Below are positions 1 to 10,123 of a stretch of DNA of 64,000 nucleotides, piece by piece; position 1 is the first letter of the stretch; the number at the start of each line of letters is the position of its first letter. The notes beneath the pieces are model-generated. The model searched no databases and was not told the DNA's origin. It saw only the letters and a list, made by a program, of their open reading frames with translations. The stretch lies in assembly GCF_026107645.2 (NCBI RefSeq), contig NZ_JAPCHV010000018.1, positions 1-64,000 of the forward strand, in the 5' to 3' direction. The DNA comes from Flavobacterium sp. MFBS3-15. Its GTDB lineage: Bacteria > Bacteroidota > Bacteroidia > Flavobacteriales > Flavobacteriaceae. A program made the translations under genes and the position numbers.

Positions 1-40
1 AAACGTATAACCTTTTATGGGCTAAAAAGGAGACTTTAAA

Positions 41-70
41 ATGTCAAAATCAGCATGCAAAGAAAAGTAA
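41..70 (+). CDS. Possible 9-codon ORF before a terminator
   Basis: A tiny reading frame (MSKSACKEK, then TAA) starts 8 bases after AAGGAG, an unusually good Shine-Dalgarno-like stretch for this phylum. It ends 13 bases before a strong hairpin terminator. It could be a real mini-gene, or chance sequence in the 3' region of a gene lying mostly left of the window: frame 1 closes at 37-39 and frame 3 at 78-80, so either could be the tail of that gene. No function can be given. Confidence 0.2.
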   Translation: MSKSACKEK

Positions 71-83
71 ACTTAATTAAAAT

Positions 84-120
84 GAAAAAGGGGCTATCCT
101 TTTGAGACAGCCCCTTTTTC
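84..120 (+). terminator. Rho-independent terminator, probably bidirectional
   Basis: A 12-bp perfect stem (GAAAAAGGGGCT with AGCCCCTTTTTC) around a 13-base loop is flanked by A- and T-runs on the two sides. It closes the transcript entering from the left edge. Bases 121-287 are AT-rich and otherwise hold only the leader of the next gene. Confidence 0.85.
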
Positions 121-230
121 ATTTATCAGTTAACACAAAATTTAGTTACATAACATGCACCTAAACAAATAATAACCATCAGGTTACGGTAATACAACTT
201 ATAACTCCCTCATAATTAACATAGATGTTA

Positions 231-238
231 AATATTTG
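231..238 (+). promoter_or_regulatory. Weak -7 candidate for the YDG surface protein
   Basis: AATATTTG resembles the Bacteroidota TAnnTTTG element with one mismatch and lies 50 bases before the ATG at 288. No convincing -33 box was seen. Confidence 0.25.
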
Positions 239-287
239 CTAAGTAACAATTCACCCTAATTGTATCTAAAAATTAACTAAAATAATT

Positions 288-3200
288 ATGATGAAATTAC
301 TACATCAAAAAACCTTAAAGGGCTTGTTTGCACTGACCCTTTTTTTAACTACTGTTGTTTCCTGGGGACAGGTCACGCTTTCCGGGACTTCTTACTCGGA
401 GAACTTTGATACTACACCCGGCTCAGCAGGTACTTCCTATCCTACCGGCTGGACATCTTACAATGGCAGCACGGCGGATGCAACGATGACTACGGGTAAC
501 AACACTTCAGCAACCGGAGCCAATTACAACTATATAAGACGAATCGGACTCTTAGGCTCAAGCAGCAATTTTGCTACCTCTTCTATTGTATTACACATTG
601 GCAGCACGGCCAACAAAACAGATTTTAAAATTTCTTATGATGTAATCAAGATCCGGGAGCAAGGACGCAGCAATTCATTTAATCTTGAAGTAAGCACAAC
701 ATCTGCCACTTCGGGTTTCACAGCTGTGTCTGCCGGAGCATACGCTTCCGGAACTATTGCCGAAGGAACAGTAACTGATTATAACAACATAACGCTTCCT
801 GCGTCAATCAATAACGATAATGGTGGTGTCTGGATCAGGTGGTCATATGCTGAAATTGGAAGCGGATCAGGAAGCAGGGACGGTATAGCCCTTGATAATG
901 TTGTGTTGACATGGACTAATCCTCCGACAGAATCGAACGCTTCAAACATAGCACGCAACAGCACTTTTGCTGAGCCAACAAACATAGATTATGCCCAATA
1001 CCAGGATGCAAGCATAGCTTATACAGCGGGTGCCCACAATTCAATTGAGGTGGCGCAATTTGACATTCGCGACGGTGGTGGCTCCAGCGATTCTGACGCA
1101 TTGGTTACAAGCCTTACCGGAATAACTTTTACGGTTACCAATCCATCGGCCCTTAGGAGCCTTGCCCTATTTGATGGTAACACCAAAATAGCTGAAACAG
1201 CTGTCAACTCAACCGCCGGTTCGGCTTCCGTGGCTTTTTCCGGCTTCACTTCTACACTTTCAGCTCCCGACAATAGCTCAAAAACCTTCTCGCTTCGGGC
1301 AACCTTTAAATCGACGGTTACTGATAATACTCAGATGTCATTCAGGGTTGCCAGTACAACACAGCCAACATCAAACACGTCTAAATTTGCCGAAACCAAT
1401 GCAGGGCAACAGGTGAGTTCAACTTCCGGCGACGCCAACCGCGTTGAAGTAACCGCCGACAGGCTTGCCTTTACAACACATCCATCTAATGCCGTCGTAG
1501 GTGCAGGAATGGCAAACGTAGTTATAACAGCCCGCGACGTTAATAACAATACCGATGCAGATTTTAACCAATCAGTATCCGTAACTTCAACCGGCATGCT
1601 TACCGGCAGCCCCGTGAACGTTAATGCAACAAGCGGTGTTGCCACCTTTAACGGACTTGTGCACACTACCGCAGGAAACGGCTTTTTTTTAACAGCAAGT
1701 AATCCTGTTAACAGTGATTGGGACACTGTAAATAGTAACTCATTCAACATTACCAAGGCCAACCAGACGATAACTTTTGGCATGTTGGGCAACGTAACCT
1801 ATGGCGACCCTTCATTTACACTTACTGCTACCGGAGGCGCATCGGGCGAGCCGGTAACTTATATGAGCCTCGATGAAACTGTGGCAACCGTAAGCGGAAA
1901 TACAATTACCATTGTTGGCCCGGGCCAAACTTTAATAGCCGCATCGCAGGCGGGTAACGACAACTACAGTCCCGCTACAGATGTAGACCAGATCCTTACG
2001 GTAAATAAAAAACAACTTACCATAACCGGTGCGGCGGCTCAAAGCAAGACATATGACGGTACCGATACGGCCACCATAACTGGCGCTACCCTAACAGGTG
2101 GTGCAGTGGGTGCCGATGAAATAATGTTGGGAGCAGCAGATGCCATTTTTGAAGATAAAAACATAGGCACTGGCAAAGCTGTTGTAGCCCAATTTTCACT
2201 ATCAGGAGCACATGCCGCAAAATATGAGCTTGCAGAAGACCTCTTTGATTTTACTGCCGACATCACGGCTAAAGAACTTACCATTACGGGAATATCGATA
2301 GCCGATAAGAATTTTGATTCGAACACGGACGCTGCCATTACAGGCACTGCAGAACTTACAGGGGTTGTAACTGGCGAAGATGTTAGCCTTGGCGGAACTC
2401 CAACCGCTACATTTGACAACATTGGGCCGGGCGGCAATATTCCCGTAACCGTTTTGGGGTATGCCATAACAGGTGCTGACGTTGCCAACTATACCCTTAC
2501 TCAGCCCACAGGACTTTTTGCAAACATTCTTGAAACCGGCCTGGATAACCAAACTATCACTTTTGACGCGCTTAACCCGTTTACCTATGGCGATGCTTCC
2601 TTCACACTGGGCGCTACAGCTTCTTCAGGCCTTACCGTAACTTATACCAGCTCTGACGAAAATGTGGCGACAGTATCAGGCAATACCGTTACTATTACAG
2701 GTGCGGGTACCGTAACCATTACTGCCCTGCAGGATGGCGACAGCAACTACAATCCTGCCCCGGCGGTACCGCAGGAGCTTATCGTAAACCAAAAAATGCT
2801 TACTGTAGCGAATGCTGCCGTAACCGATAAAATATACAATGGCGGTGATGTTGCCGAAGTTACAGGCACGCTAACCGGCATAGTGGGTGACGACGAAGTA
2901 ATCCTTGACGGTACAGGACAATTTGCAACCGTAGATGTTGCCAACGGCATTGCCGTTGAGACACTATACGGAATAACCGGGGCTGATGTCGGTAACTACC
3001 TGCTTACACAGCCCGGCAGCCTGACAGGTAACATTGTTCCTGCTGAACTTACCATAGTCAATGCCGTTGCCACTGACAAAGTATACAATGCAAACACTGT
3101 TGCAGTCATAACAGGTATACTAACAGGTATTGTTGCACCAGATGCTGTAACCTTCGTTGGTACAGGTGTTTTTGCATCGCCTAATGTAAATAATGGCATT

Positions 3201-6200
3201 ACAGTCACCTCTACAGCTACGCTTGAAGGCCCTGATGCGGGCAACTATGTACTGGTACAGCCTACAGGGCTTACTGCCAATATTACAAGTAAAAACATTA
3301 CCGTAACGGCTCTTGCCGAAAACAAAGAATATGACCGCAATACTACTGCCGAAATTACAATTACTGAAACTACCGGAGCAGAAAGTGGTGATGACGTGAC
3401 TGTAACCAGCGGGGGTACATTTGCCGATTTCCTAGCAGGAAACAACAAACCGGTAACACCTGCTCTTTCTCTTACAGGTACAGACGCAAGCAACTATACC
3501 ATTACACAGCCTACAGGTCTTACGGCAGACATTACAGCCAAAAACCTTACCGTTGCCAGCGCTGATGTTGCAGACAAAACATACGACGGTACCACTTCCG
3601 CCACGATTGAAAATGCAGTTATTAATGGCATTGTGGCCGGAGACGAGAATGACATAGAAATTGTATCGGGTACATTTGCGCAGGAAACACCGGGTACAGG
3701 CATTGCGGTTAGCAACCTTTTACTTTCAGGAAGCGCTGCTGCCAACTACACCCTTACCCAGCCAACGGGGCTTACGGGGAACATCAACGGCATGCAGCTT
3801 ACACTTGCTAATGCCACAGCTACAAATAAAGTTTATGACGGTACAACCACAGCTACCATTACAGGTACGCTTGCAGGTGTTGCACCTGGCGATACGGTTA
3901 CATTTACAGGAGCAGGCACATTCGCTTCGGCAGATGTAGCACAGGGAATTGAAGTTACTGCAAACATTGTCCTTACAGGTCCGGATGCAGCCAACTATAC
4001 CATTATCCAACCTACCGGCCTGACAGCAGACATTATGCCAAAACAACTGACACTGACAGGAATTGCTGCTGAAAACAAAGTATATGACAGGACTACTGTT
4101 GCAACAGTATCAGGTACTCCGCAAGCTACTGGCGTACTAAATGATGACGCTGTGACTGTGGAAGGCACACCTATAGCCACTTTTAACAACTACAATGCAG
4201 GCCTAAGGTCTGTAAGCGTTACAGGTTATACTTTGGGAGGTGATGCAGCCAACTATGTGCTTGCTGAGCCAACGCTGCTTTCAGCAAATATTACTCCTAA
4301 AACAATTACAGCTGAAGGTGGTGAAGTCGCTACCAAAGTTTATAACGGAAATACAACGGCCCAGGTAAGCGGCGTAACCCTGACAGGCCTTGAGGAAGGA
4401 GATGAGACAGTAGTGGCCACTACAGGAACATACGCTTTGCCGGATGTAGGTACACATTATGTTACACTCATACTTTCAGGTGCAGGAGCGGCCAATTATA
4501 CACTTACGCAACCTGATCCGCTGTTGTCCGGCACAATAACAAAGAAGAACCTTACAGTTACTGCAGATAACAAAACTGTTAACAAAGGCGCAGGAATGCC
4601 AACTTTTACTGTAAGCTTTAGCGGCTTTGTGGCCGGCGACAATACATCGGACATTGCAGATGTGCCAACAGCATCTGTTACGGTAGCCAACACCAATACA
4701 CCGGGTGCTTACCCAATAACTGTTTCTGAAGGAGAGGCTGATAATTATGAACTTATATTAGTAAACGGATGGTTCATAGTACAGGATGTTCAGCAAACCA
4801 ATGTATCTGCAAACCCACTTGCAATTTGGGTTAATAGTGTGGCGGGTTCAAGCACAGCCAATCCATACACTTCGGGCCAAACTTATAACGCCACTTATAT
4901 TGCTTCGCCTACAGGACTTGGTGCGGGATCAGGTATCAACATAAATTCATATAGCGGCAGGTATGGCGGAAGCGGCTGGTGGACTAATGCCAACAACATT
5001 GGCACTAACGATTATTTCTCGTTCAGGCTCGCACCTTTATCAGCCTATCAAATTGACTTTACATCAATTACAGGCTACTGGCAAAGCTCCAACACGGGTC
5101 CAAAAAAATATGAGGTACGTTCAAGCATAGATAACTACGCATCGGCTATTTCATCCGGTACTATTACTAATAACGGGAACCAATCGACAATGAGTATCGA
5201 CCTGTCGTCGCTGCAAAATGTTACCTCCTCAACTACCAATGGTATTGCAGGAGTGGAGATTAGAATATACGCTTTTGATGCCCAATCAGATAGCGGAACA
5301 TTTAGCATCAATGATTTTACCATTACAGCAAACATAACACAGGCTACTGCAGTACCGGGCACAGCTGCTGTAGTAACCAGCACATCTACTGACACATCTG
5401 TATTTGGCAATACCGATACCTACCAGATAACGGCCAGTGGATCACCTGTAATAACAAGCTTCAATGCTGTAGGATCAAATGCCTCGGGCTCTGCAAATAA
5501 CCCACTACAACAAGGCGTAACAGTAAATACAGCAACCGGCTTGGTATCATTTGACGGTACTACGCCTGTTGGGACACATTATATAAAAGTTTCAGCAACC
5601 AACTACTATGGCACAGGAAACAGGGTAGTAACATATACTGTAACCCCTGCCCCTGCCATTTCAGCCACTCCAAGCCCAATTACAACATTCCACGCCTATC
5701 AGGGCCAGGGCGCATCGGCCCAGGTACAAATTACCTCTGTTACAGGGTCTAACCTGTCTCCAACATCAGGAAACATTAACCTCTCTGTAACGGGAGATTT
5801 TGAAGTTGCTCTTGGGATAGGAGGGTTCAACTCATCGGGCAGCTTTAGCTATAGCGGTGGTACAGTAAACCTGTCTGACCCCCAGATATATGTAAGGATG
5901 AAGGCCGGCCTTGCTGTAGGTACTTACACAGGCACACTTACGTTTAGCGGCGGCAACGCAACCTATGAACTGCCTCTTGAAGGTTTAGTAGAAACTGCGC
6001 CGTCTATCACAACAACTTTTGCAGCTTTTGGCCCATATTGTGCCGGCACGCAAAACAATATAAGCGTTGCTTATACTACCACCGGGACTTTCCCATCTGG
6101 TAATTACTATGTACAGTTATCGAATGCTTCCGGTGTATTCCCAACCGACTTTTCAGGCATCATCAGCGCGCCATCGGCAACAAGCCCAATAGCGGCCACA

Positions 6201-8891
6201 TTGCCAAATACAATGACTCCGGGTAACTATAGGGTACGCGTACTGCACCTGTCTTCGGCGCTACTGCTTACTTTCAGTCTTAACGACAATGGCAGCAACA
6301 TTGCAATAAAAGCATTGCCTACGCTCGGAAGCGTACAAGCTGGCCCTGCATGTTCGGGTGGCAATACAACTGTAACCCTTACCGGATTATTAGCCAGTAC
6401 TGAAGTAACTGTAGCATATAACATTGCCGGCAATGCCAATACAGCAACCATAACAGCAGACGCTTCAGGAAATGCAACATTTGACATTGAAGCGGCTTAT
6501 GCGGACAATGGAGCAACACTTGAGGTTATAAGCCTTACCAGGAATGACGAAGGAAGCTGTTCAAGCGCAATCAGCGCCAACAACACTACGTTAATTTCTG
6601 TATACCCTGCCCCCGGAGTGGCAGGAGTAATTGCTGCTCCGGCCTGCAACGGTACAGTTTCTGTAGTTGCCCTTCAAGGCCTGCTTCCGGATACCGCTTT
6701 TGAAATTGCATACAGTATTAATGGTGGCGCGACAGCTGTAGCCGAAGTAACATCTGATACAGACGGCGAAGGCTCTTTTGAAATCACGCTCCCTGCCGGA
6801 ACACACGACATTTCCCTACTTAATGTAACACATACTGCTACAGGATGTACTACTGCACTTAGCGGTGTGGTTGCCGAAATTGTAGTGAACGAAAGGCCTA
6901 CAGCCGCCATTACATCGGAAGGGTCATCGCTATGCCTTGGCGCCGAGGCTGAAATTGCTGTAGCGCTTACGGGTGTCGGCCCGTGGGAACTTACCTACTC
7001 TGACGGTAGTGCACAACATGAAATAACCATTGAAACATCAGACCTTGCCGGTGGTGTATATGCTCTGTCTGTAACTCCGTCTGAGGGTGCAACTACTTAC
7101 ATAGTGACCGGGCTTACAGATGCCAACTGTACAGCCATTGCTGCTGACCTTACCGGAAGCGTTGCCTTTAACGCCGCCGCCAACTATTGGGAGGGTGATG
7201 TGGACAACGACTGGTTCAATGCTGAAAACTGGTCGTGTGGTGTAGTGCCAAGTGAAACTATCGCAGCTTCTATCATGAACGGCACAACCCAAATTGCATC
7301 GGGGCAGACAGCCAGTGCTGAAACGCTAACCATATCAGGCACCGGGCATCTTATCGTAGAAACAGGAAGTAACCTTTTTGTAACCAATGCTGTTACTGTT
7401 GTAAATGATATCGACGAAGAGGGCATAATAACCGGCGGCCAGCTGACGATACAAAACAATGCCAACCTTATCCAGGAGAATGATGGCCCAAACATCAACA
7501 GCGGATTTGTGACCGTTGAGAAAAACAGCGCACCCATGTGGAGGCTTGACTATGCTATGTGGGCAGCACCGGTAAGCGGCGAAACCCTGATTGACTTCTC
7601 TCCGCACACGCTTGCTAACCGTTTCTACCGTTACAACCCTCTTACTGATGGCTACACGACCAGTGGTATGAATGAAGGTAATGTTGAGTTCGACAAAGGC
7701 CGCAGCTACCTTATAAGGGCATCTAACATTCACCCTTCGTACGAGAGCAATCCTACTAACCCAACTGCTTGGGAAGGTGCCTATGTGGGGGTGCCTAACA
7801 ACGGTGACGTAACAGTATCTGTTGTAGCTCGCCAGAACGACCCTGGCCAGCCGGGTTATGTAAGCGGATTCAACGCAATAGGCAATCCTTACCCGTCACC
7901 AATAAATGTTTATGAGTTTTATACCCGCAATATCAATAACCTTGTAAACGGTTCATCTATTTTCTTCTGGAGGAAGAAAAATGACGCTGATACTTCAAGC
8001 TATGTATCCCTTACCCTGGGCGGGCTTATCGTGAACAGTGACAACCCGTGGGGGGATAGCAGCAATGGAGAATTTGATAACCTTGACGAGAATGACGAAT
8101 GGGTTATCAATGCCGGGCAAGGCTTTATCGTTCAGGCCAGGACAACAAGCATAGTATTTGATAACGATATGCGCCAGGGAGTGCATCATAACTACCAGTT
8201 CAGGTCAGCCCAGGATCAAACCTCTACAGCGTCGCGCCTGTGGCTAAACCTGAAGAACGATGCAGGACAGTTCAGCCAGTCGCTTATTGCTTATACTGAA
8301 AACACCACTCTTGACATCGACTTTGGATGGGATGGAAAAGTAATAGGTGATGGCGCAATTTCGCTCTACTCATTTGCCGGTGATACCAAGCTGGGAATAC
8401 AGGCCAGGATGGCATTTGACGATACGGACGAGGTGCCGATGGGCTATAAAGCCCAAACTGCCGGCAACTACACCCTATCGATTGACCATGTAGAGGGTGT
8501 ATTCATGCAAGGCCAGGAAATATTCCTTAGGGATAACCTGCTGGGCGTAACGCACAGCCTTACTGATGGTGCTTATGCATTTACTACAGAGGCCGGTACA
8601 TTTGCAGGAAGGTTTGACGTTGTGTATGCCGAGGCGCTGGATACCGATATACCGGTGGCAGACCCTAATAGCGTAATTGTTTACAAAAATGGGAACAACA
8701 TCAACATTACATCGGGTGTCGCTACAATTACCGGAGTAACCGTTCATGACCTTAGAGGCAGGCTATTGTACAGCAATAACAGCATTAACGCTGCCGAAAC
8801 TGTGGTAAGCGGGCTGCAGGCACAGGAGCAGATGCTGATTGTTGAAGTAGCTACCGAAAAAGGCAAAGTAAGCAAGAAGATAATATTCTAA
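288..8891 (+). CDS. Giant T9SS type A surface protein with nine YDG repeats
   Basis: The 2867-aa product has a signal peptide at residues 1-28 (ends SWGQ). N-terminal beta-sandwich/Ig-like sequence follows, then from about residue 490 to 1500 a tandem region of nine YDG-type repeats. Each repeat is roughly 75-85 aa, with a motif like NKVYDGTTTATITGTL near its start and a GPDAANYTITQPTGL-like end. Two segments beginning QTITF...TYGD(P/A)SFTL and a final MBG-like unit (KKNLTVTADNKTVNKG) frame or interrupt the repeats. Further adhesin-like modules lead to a roughly 450-aa C-terminal module shared with the proteins at 13053-16787 and 18447-23219. The last ~75 residues are a T9SS type A sorting domain ending KGKVSKKIIF. 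It should be exported by Sec and then T9SS and held on the cell surface. Repeat architecture suggests an adhesin or stalk, but the ligand is unknown. The start could equally be the second Met codon. Confidence 0.93.
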   Translation: MMKLLHQKTLKGLFALTLFLTTVVSWGQVTLSGTSYSENFDTTPGSAGTSYPTGWTSYNGSTADATMTTGNNTSATGANYNYIRRIGLLGSSSNFATSSIVLHIGSTANKTDFKISYDVIKIREQGRSNSFNLEVSTTSATSGFTAVSAGAYASGTIAEGTVTDYNNITLPASINNDNGGVWIRWSYAEIGSGSGSRDGIALDNVVLTWTNPPTESNASNIARNSTFAEPTNIDYAQYQDASIAYTAGAHNSIEVAQFDIRDGGGSSDSDALVTSLTGITFTVTNPSALRSLALFDGNTKIAETAVNSTAGSASVAFSGFTSTLSAPDNSSKTFSLRATFKSTVTDNTQMSFRVASTTQPTSNTSKFAETNAGQQVSSTSGDANRVEVTADRLAFTTHPSNAVVGAGMANVVITARDVNNNTDADFNQSVSVTSTGMLTGSPVNVNATSGVATFNGLVHTTAGNGFFLTASNPVNSDWDTVNSNSFNITKANQTITFGMLGNVTYGDPSFTLTATGGASGEPVTYMSLDETVATVSGNTITIVGPGQTLIAASQAGNDNYSPATDVDQILTVNKKQLTITGAAAQSKTYDGTDTATITGATLTGGAVGADEIMLGAADAIFEDKNIGTGKAVVAQFSLSGAHAAKYELAEDLFDFTADITAKELTITGISIADKNFDSNTDAAITGTAELTGVVTGEDVSLGGTPTATFDNIGPGGNIPVTVLGYAITGADVANYTLTQPTGLFANILETGLDNQTITFDALNPFTYGDASFTLGATASSGLTVTYTSSDENVATVSGNTVTITGAGTVTITALQDGDSNYNPAPAVPQELIVNQKMLTVANAAVTDKIYNGGDVAEVTGTLTGIVGDDEVILDGTGQFATVDVANGIAVETLYGITGADVGNYLLTQPGSLTGNIVPAELTIVNAVATDKVYNANTVAVITGILTGIVAPDAVTFVGTGVFASPNVNNGITVTSTATLEGPDAGNYVLVQPTGLTANITSKNITVTALAENKEYDRNTTAEITITETTGAESGDDVTVTSGGTFADFLAGNNKPVTPALSLTGTDASNYTITQPTGLTADITAKNLTVASADVADKTYDGTTSATIENAVINGIVAGDENDIEIVSGTFAQETPGTGIAVSNLLLSGSAAANYTLTQPTGLTGNINGMQLTLANATATNKVYDGTTTATITGTLAGVAPGDTVTFTGAGTFASADVAQGIEVTANIVLTGPDAANYTIIQPTGLTADIMPKQLTLTGIAAENKVYDRTTVATVSGTPQATGVLNDDAVTVEGTPIATFNNYNAGLRSVSVTGYTLGGDAANYVLAEPTLLSANITPKTITAEGGEVATKVYNGNTTAQVSGVTLTGLEEGDETVVATTGTYALPDVGTHYVTLILSGAGAANYTLTQPDPLLSGTITKKNLTVTADNKTVNKGAGMPTFTVSFSGFVAGDNTSDIADVPTASVTVANTNTPGAYPITVSEGEADNYELILVNGWFIVQDVQQTNVSANPLAIWVNSVAGSSTANPYTSGQTYNATYIASPTGLGAGSGININSYSGRYGGSGWWTNANNIGTNDYFSFRLAPLSAYQIDFTSITGYWQSSNTGPKKYEVRSSIDNYASAISSGTITNNGNQSTMSIDLSSLQNVTSSTTNGIAGVEIRIYAFDAQSDSGTFSINDFTITANITQATAVPGTAAVVTSTSTDTSVFGNTDTYQITASGSPVITSFNAVGSNASGSANNPLQQGVTVNTATGLVSFDGTTPVGTHYIKVSATNYYGTGNRVVTYTVTPAPAISATPSPITTFHAYQGQGASAQVQITSVTGSNLSPTSGNINLSVTGDFEVALGIGGFNSSGSFSYSGGTVNLSDPQIYVRMKAGLAVGTYTGTLTFSGGNATYELPLEGLVETAPSITTTFAAFGPYCAGTQNNISVAYTTTGTFPSGNYYVQLSNASGVFPTDFSGIISAPSATSPIAATLPNTMTPGNYRVRVLHLSSALLLTFSLNDNGSNIAIKALPTLGSVQAGPACSGGNTTVTLTGLLASTEVTVAYNIAGNANTATITADASGNATFDIEAAYADNGATLEVISLTRNDEGSCSSAISANNTTLISVYPAPGVAGVIAAPACNGTVSVVALQGLLPDTAFEIAYSINGGATAVAEVTSDTDGEGSFEITLPAGTHDISLLNVTHTATGCTTALSGVVAEIVVNERPTAAITSEGSSLCLGAEAEIAVALTGVGPWELTYSDGSAQHEITIETSDLAGGVYALSVTPSEGATTYIVTGLTDANCTAIAADLTGSVAFNAAANYWEGDVDNDWFNAENWSCGVVPSETIAASIMNGTTQIASGQTASAETLTISGTGHLIVETGSNLFVTNAVTVVNDIDEEGIITGGQLTIQNNANLIQENDGPNINSGFVTVEKNSAPMWRLDYAMWAAPVSGETLIDFSPHTLANRFYRYNPLTDGYTTSGMNEGNVEFDKGRSYLIRASNIHPSYESNPTNPTAWEGAYVGVPNNGDVTVSVVARQNDPGQPGYVSGFNAIGNPYPSPINVYEFYTRNINNLVNGSSIFFWRKKNDADTSSYVSLTLGGLIVNSDNPWGDSSNGEFDNLDENDEWVINAGQGFIVQARTTSIVFDNDMRQGVHHNYQFRSAQDQTSTASRLWLNLKNDAGQFSQSLIAYTENTTLDIDFGWDGKVIGDGAISLYSFAGDTKLGIQARMAFDDTDEVPMGYKAQTAGNYTLSIDHVEGVFMQGQEIFLRDNLLGVTHSLTDGAYAFTTEAGTFAGRFDVVYAEALDTDIPVADPNSVIVYKNGNNINITSGVATITGVTVHDLRGRLLYSNNSINAAETVVSGLQAQEQMLIVEVATEKGKVSKKIIF

Positions 8892-8914
8892 ATGCCGGAA
8901 ATCCCCCAATGACC

Positions 8915-8959
8915 GGAAATCCCTACTGCGCCTGTGGCAGTAGGGATTTCCTCTTTTTT
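8915..8959 (+). terminator. Strong terminator after the YDG protein gene
   Basis: A perfect 15-bp stem (GGAAATCCCTACTGC and its complement) with a 7-base loop is followed by TCTTTTTTTA, 23 bases after the stop codon. Confidence 0.92.
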
Positions 8960-9038
8960 AGTGCATACGGAATTGCGTCGTAACCATATCCTAACAATTT
9001 GACAATAATGGCTTTTCTTAGAAGCATAACATCATAAC

Positions 9039-9046
9039 TACCTTTA
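9039..9046 (+). promoter_or_regulatory. Possible -7 element for the small T9SS protein
   Basis: TACCTTTA differs from TAnnTTTG in the last base and lies 27 bases before the ATG at 9074. No -33 element is well placed. Confidence 0.3.
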
Positions 9047-9073
9047 CACCGTAAAAATAAAAACTGAAAGAAA

Positions 9074-9904
9074 ATGAAAAAACAATACTTTCTTGCCCTC
9101 GGGCTAATGCTTGCCGGTTTTGCTGCTTCGGCACAAACCAACCTTGTTGTGAACGGCAATGCGGAAACATGGACAGGTGGAAATGCAGAAAACTTTGAAC
9201 CCCACCCAACGCAAAATTACATCAACAATTACATTACACAGGGTACAACAGTACACGGTGGAAGCTTTTCATTAAAGCATCAATCACAATCATCCTCACA
9301 GTACCTTGAATATGGTGACCTTATTCCCGTAACGCCCGGGCATTCATATACCATAAGCTATTGGTTCCTGGATAATGATGACCATGCGCGTACAAGGATA
9401 TGGTCTTCGTGGATGCAACAGGTTGGTGAAGATTTTACAGCACTTCCTGACAATGAAACTGAGCTTCGCTATGCTGACCAAAACCTTTCTTACTCTACAG
9501 ACAACGCCAACTGGATACAAAAAACCCTGACCCTTACTGCTCCTGCAAACGCAACGCATTTCAGGTACCAGATAAGGACCTACAGACAATCATCAACTGC
9601 TGAAGGAGGATACATCTACTACGATGATCTTTCATTTGTAGACAACTCTGTAAACAGCACAAAAGAGAATGCTATAGCCGGGCTTAAAATGTTCCCTAAC
9701 CCTCTTAACGGCAATGTACTAAACATTACTTCTGACGCTAATGCCACTAAAACAGTAACTGTATTCGACGTTCTTGGAAAACAGGTAATCAATACCACGA
9801 CTGACAATGGCACTATCAATACATCAAACCTTACTTCAGGCGTTTACATAGTAAAAATTACTGAAGATGGCAAAACTGCAACAAGGAAGCTTGTAGTGCA
9901 GTAA
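9074..9904 (+). CDS. Secreted T9SS type A protein with carbohydrate-binding-like domain
   Basis: The 276-aa product opens with a clear signal peptide (MKKQYFLALGLMLAGFAASAQ). Residues ~25-190 contain TNLVVNGNAE at the start, then aromatic-rich strands and YIYYDDLSFVD at the end, a pattern typical of the jelly-roll carbohydrate-binding-like domains that follow signal peptides in many Bacteroidota proteins. Residues ~200-276 are a T9SS type A sorting domain: MFPNPLNG, VFDVLGKQV, SGVYIVKI and a basic KLVVQ end. It is a single-gene unit between two terminators. The domain-fold call is from sequence texture only and no catalytic residues are recognisable, so a binding role is inferred. Confidence 0.88.
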   Translation: MKKQYFLALGLMLAGFAASAQTNLVVNGNAETWTGGNAENFEPHPTQNYINNYITQGTTVHGGSFSLKHQSQSSSQYLEYGDLIPVTPGHSYTISYWFLDNDDHARTRIWSSWMQQVGEDFTALPDNETELRYADQNLSYSTDNANWIQKTLTLTAPANATHFRYQIRTYRQSSTAEGGYIYYDDLSFVDNSVNSTKENAIAGLKMFPNPLNGNVLNITSDANATKTVTVFDVLGKQVINTTTDNGTINTSNLTSGVYIVKITEDGKTATRKLVVQ

Positions 9905-9922
9905 ACATCCCTCCTCATAAGC

Positions 9923-9954
9923 AAAAAACCATCGGGTCCTCCGATGGTTTTTTT
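9923..9954 (+). terminator. Terminator after the small T9SS protein
   Basis: The stem AAAACCATCGG/CCGATGGTTTT with a 5-base loop runs into a T-tract of seven, 19 bases after the stop codon. Confidence 0.9.
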
Positions 9955-10017
9955 ATGCCCTAATATACAGATAGACCCTTTATGTTTGGACATGAGAGCC
10001 TCTTGTAATACATATCC

Positions 10018-10056
10018 TGAGATTCTTCGGCTCCGTTGCACTCCGCTCAGAATGAC
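10018..10056. repeat. Candidate dispersed intergenic repeat
   Basis: The stretch reading GATTCTTCGGCTCCG...CTCCGCTCAGAATGAC has ATTCT/AGAAT ends around a GC-rich core. It looks like a short intergenic repeat of a kind common in Bacteroidota genomes. Only one copy is in this window, so repetition cannot be shown here. Confidence 0.4.
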
Positions 10057-10072
10057 CCGGTCAAGGAGTGCA

Positions 10073-10102
10073 TAAAAAAAGCGCCCCGTTTCCGGAGCGC
10101 TT
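10073..10102 (-). terminator. Terminator of the prs-rplY unit
   Basis: On the minus strand AAGCGCTCCG pairs with CGGGGCGCTT (one G-T pair) around a 4-base GAAA loop, followed by seven T. It lies 21 bases beyond the rplY stop. Confidence 0.9.
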
Positions 10103-10123
10103 CTTGTATGCTGAAAAGATAAA

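Noticed and set aside
1755..4780. CRISPR-like periodicity in the YDG repeat region
   Set aside because: The periodicity is from divergent protein repeats in one long reading frame. There are no short identical repeats with spacers.
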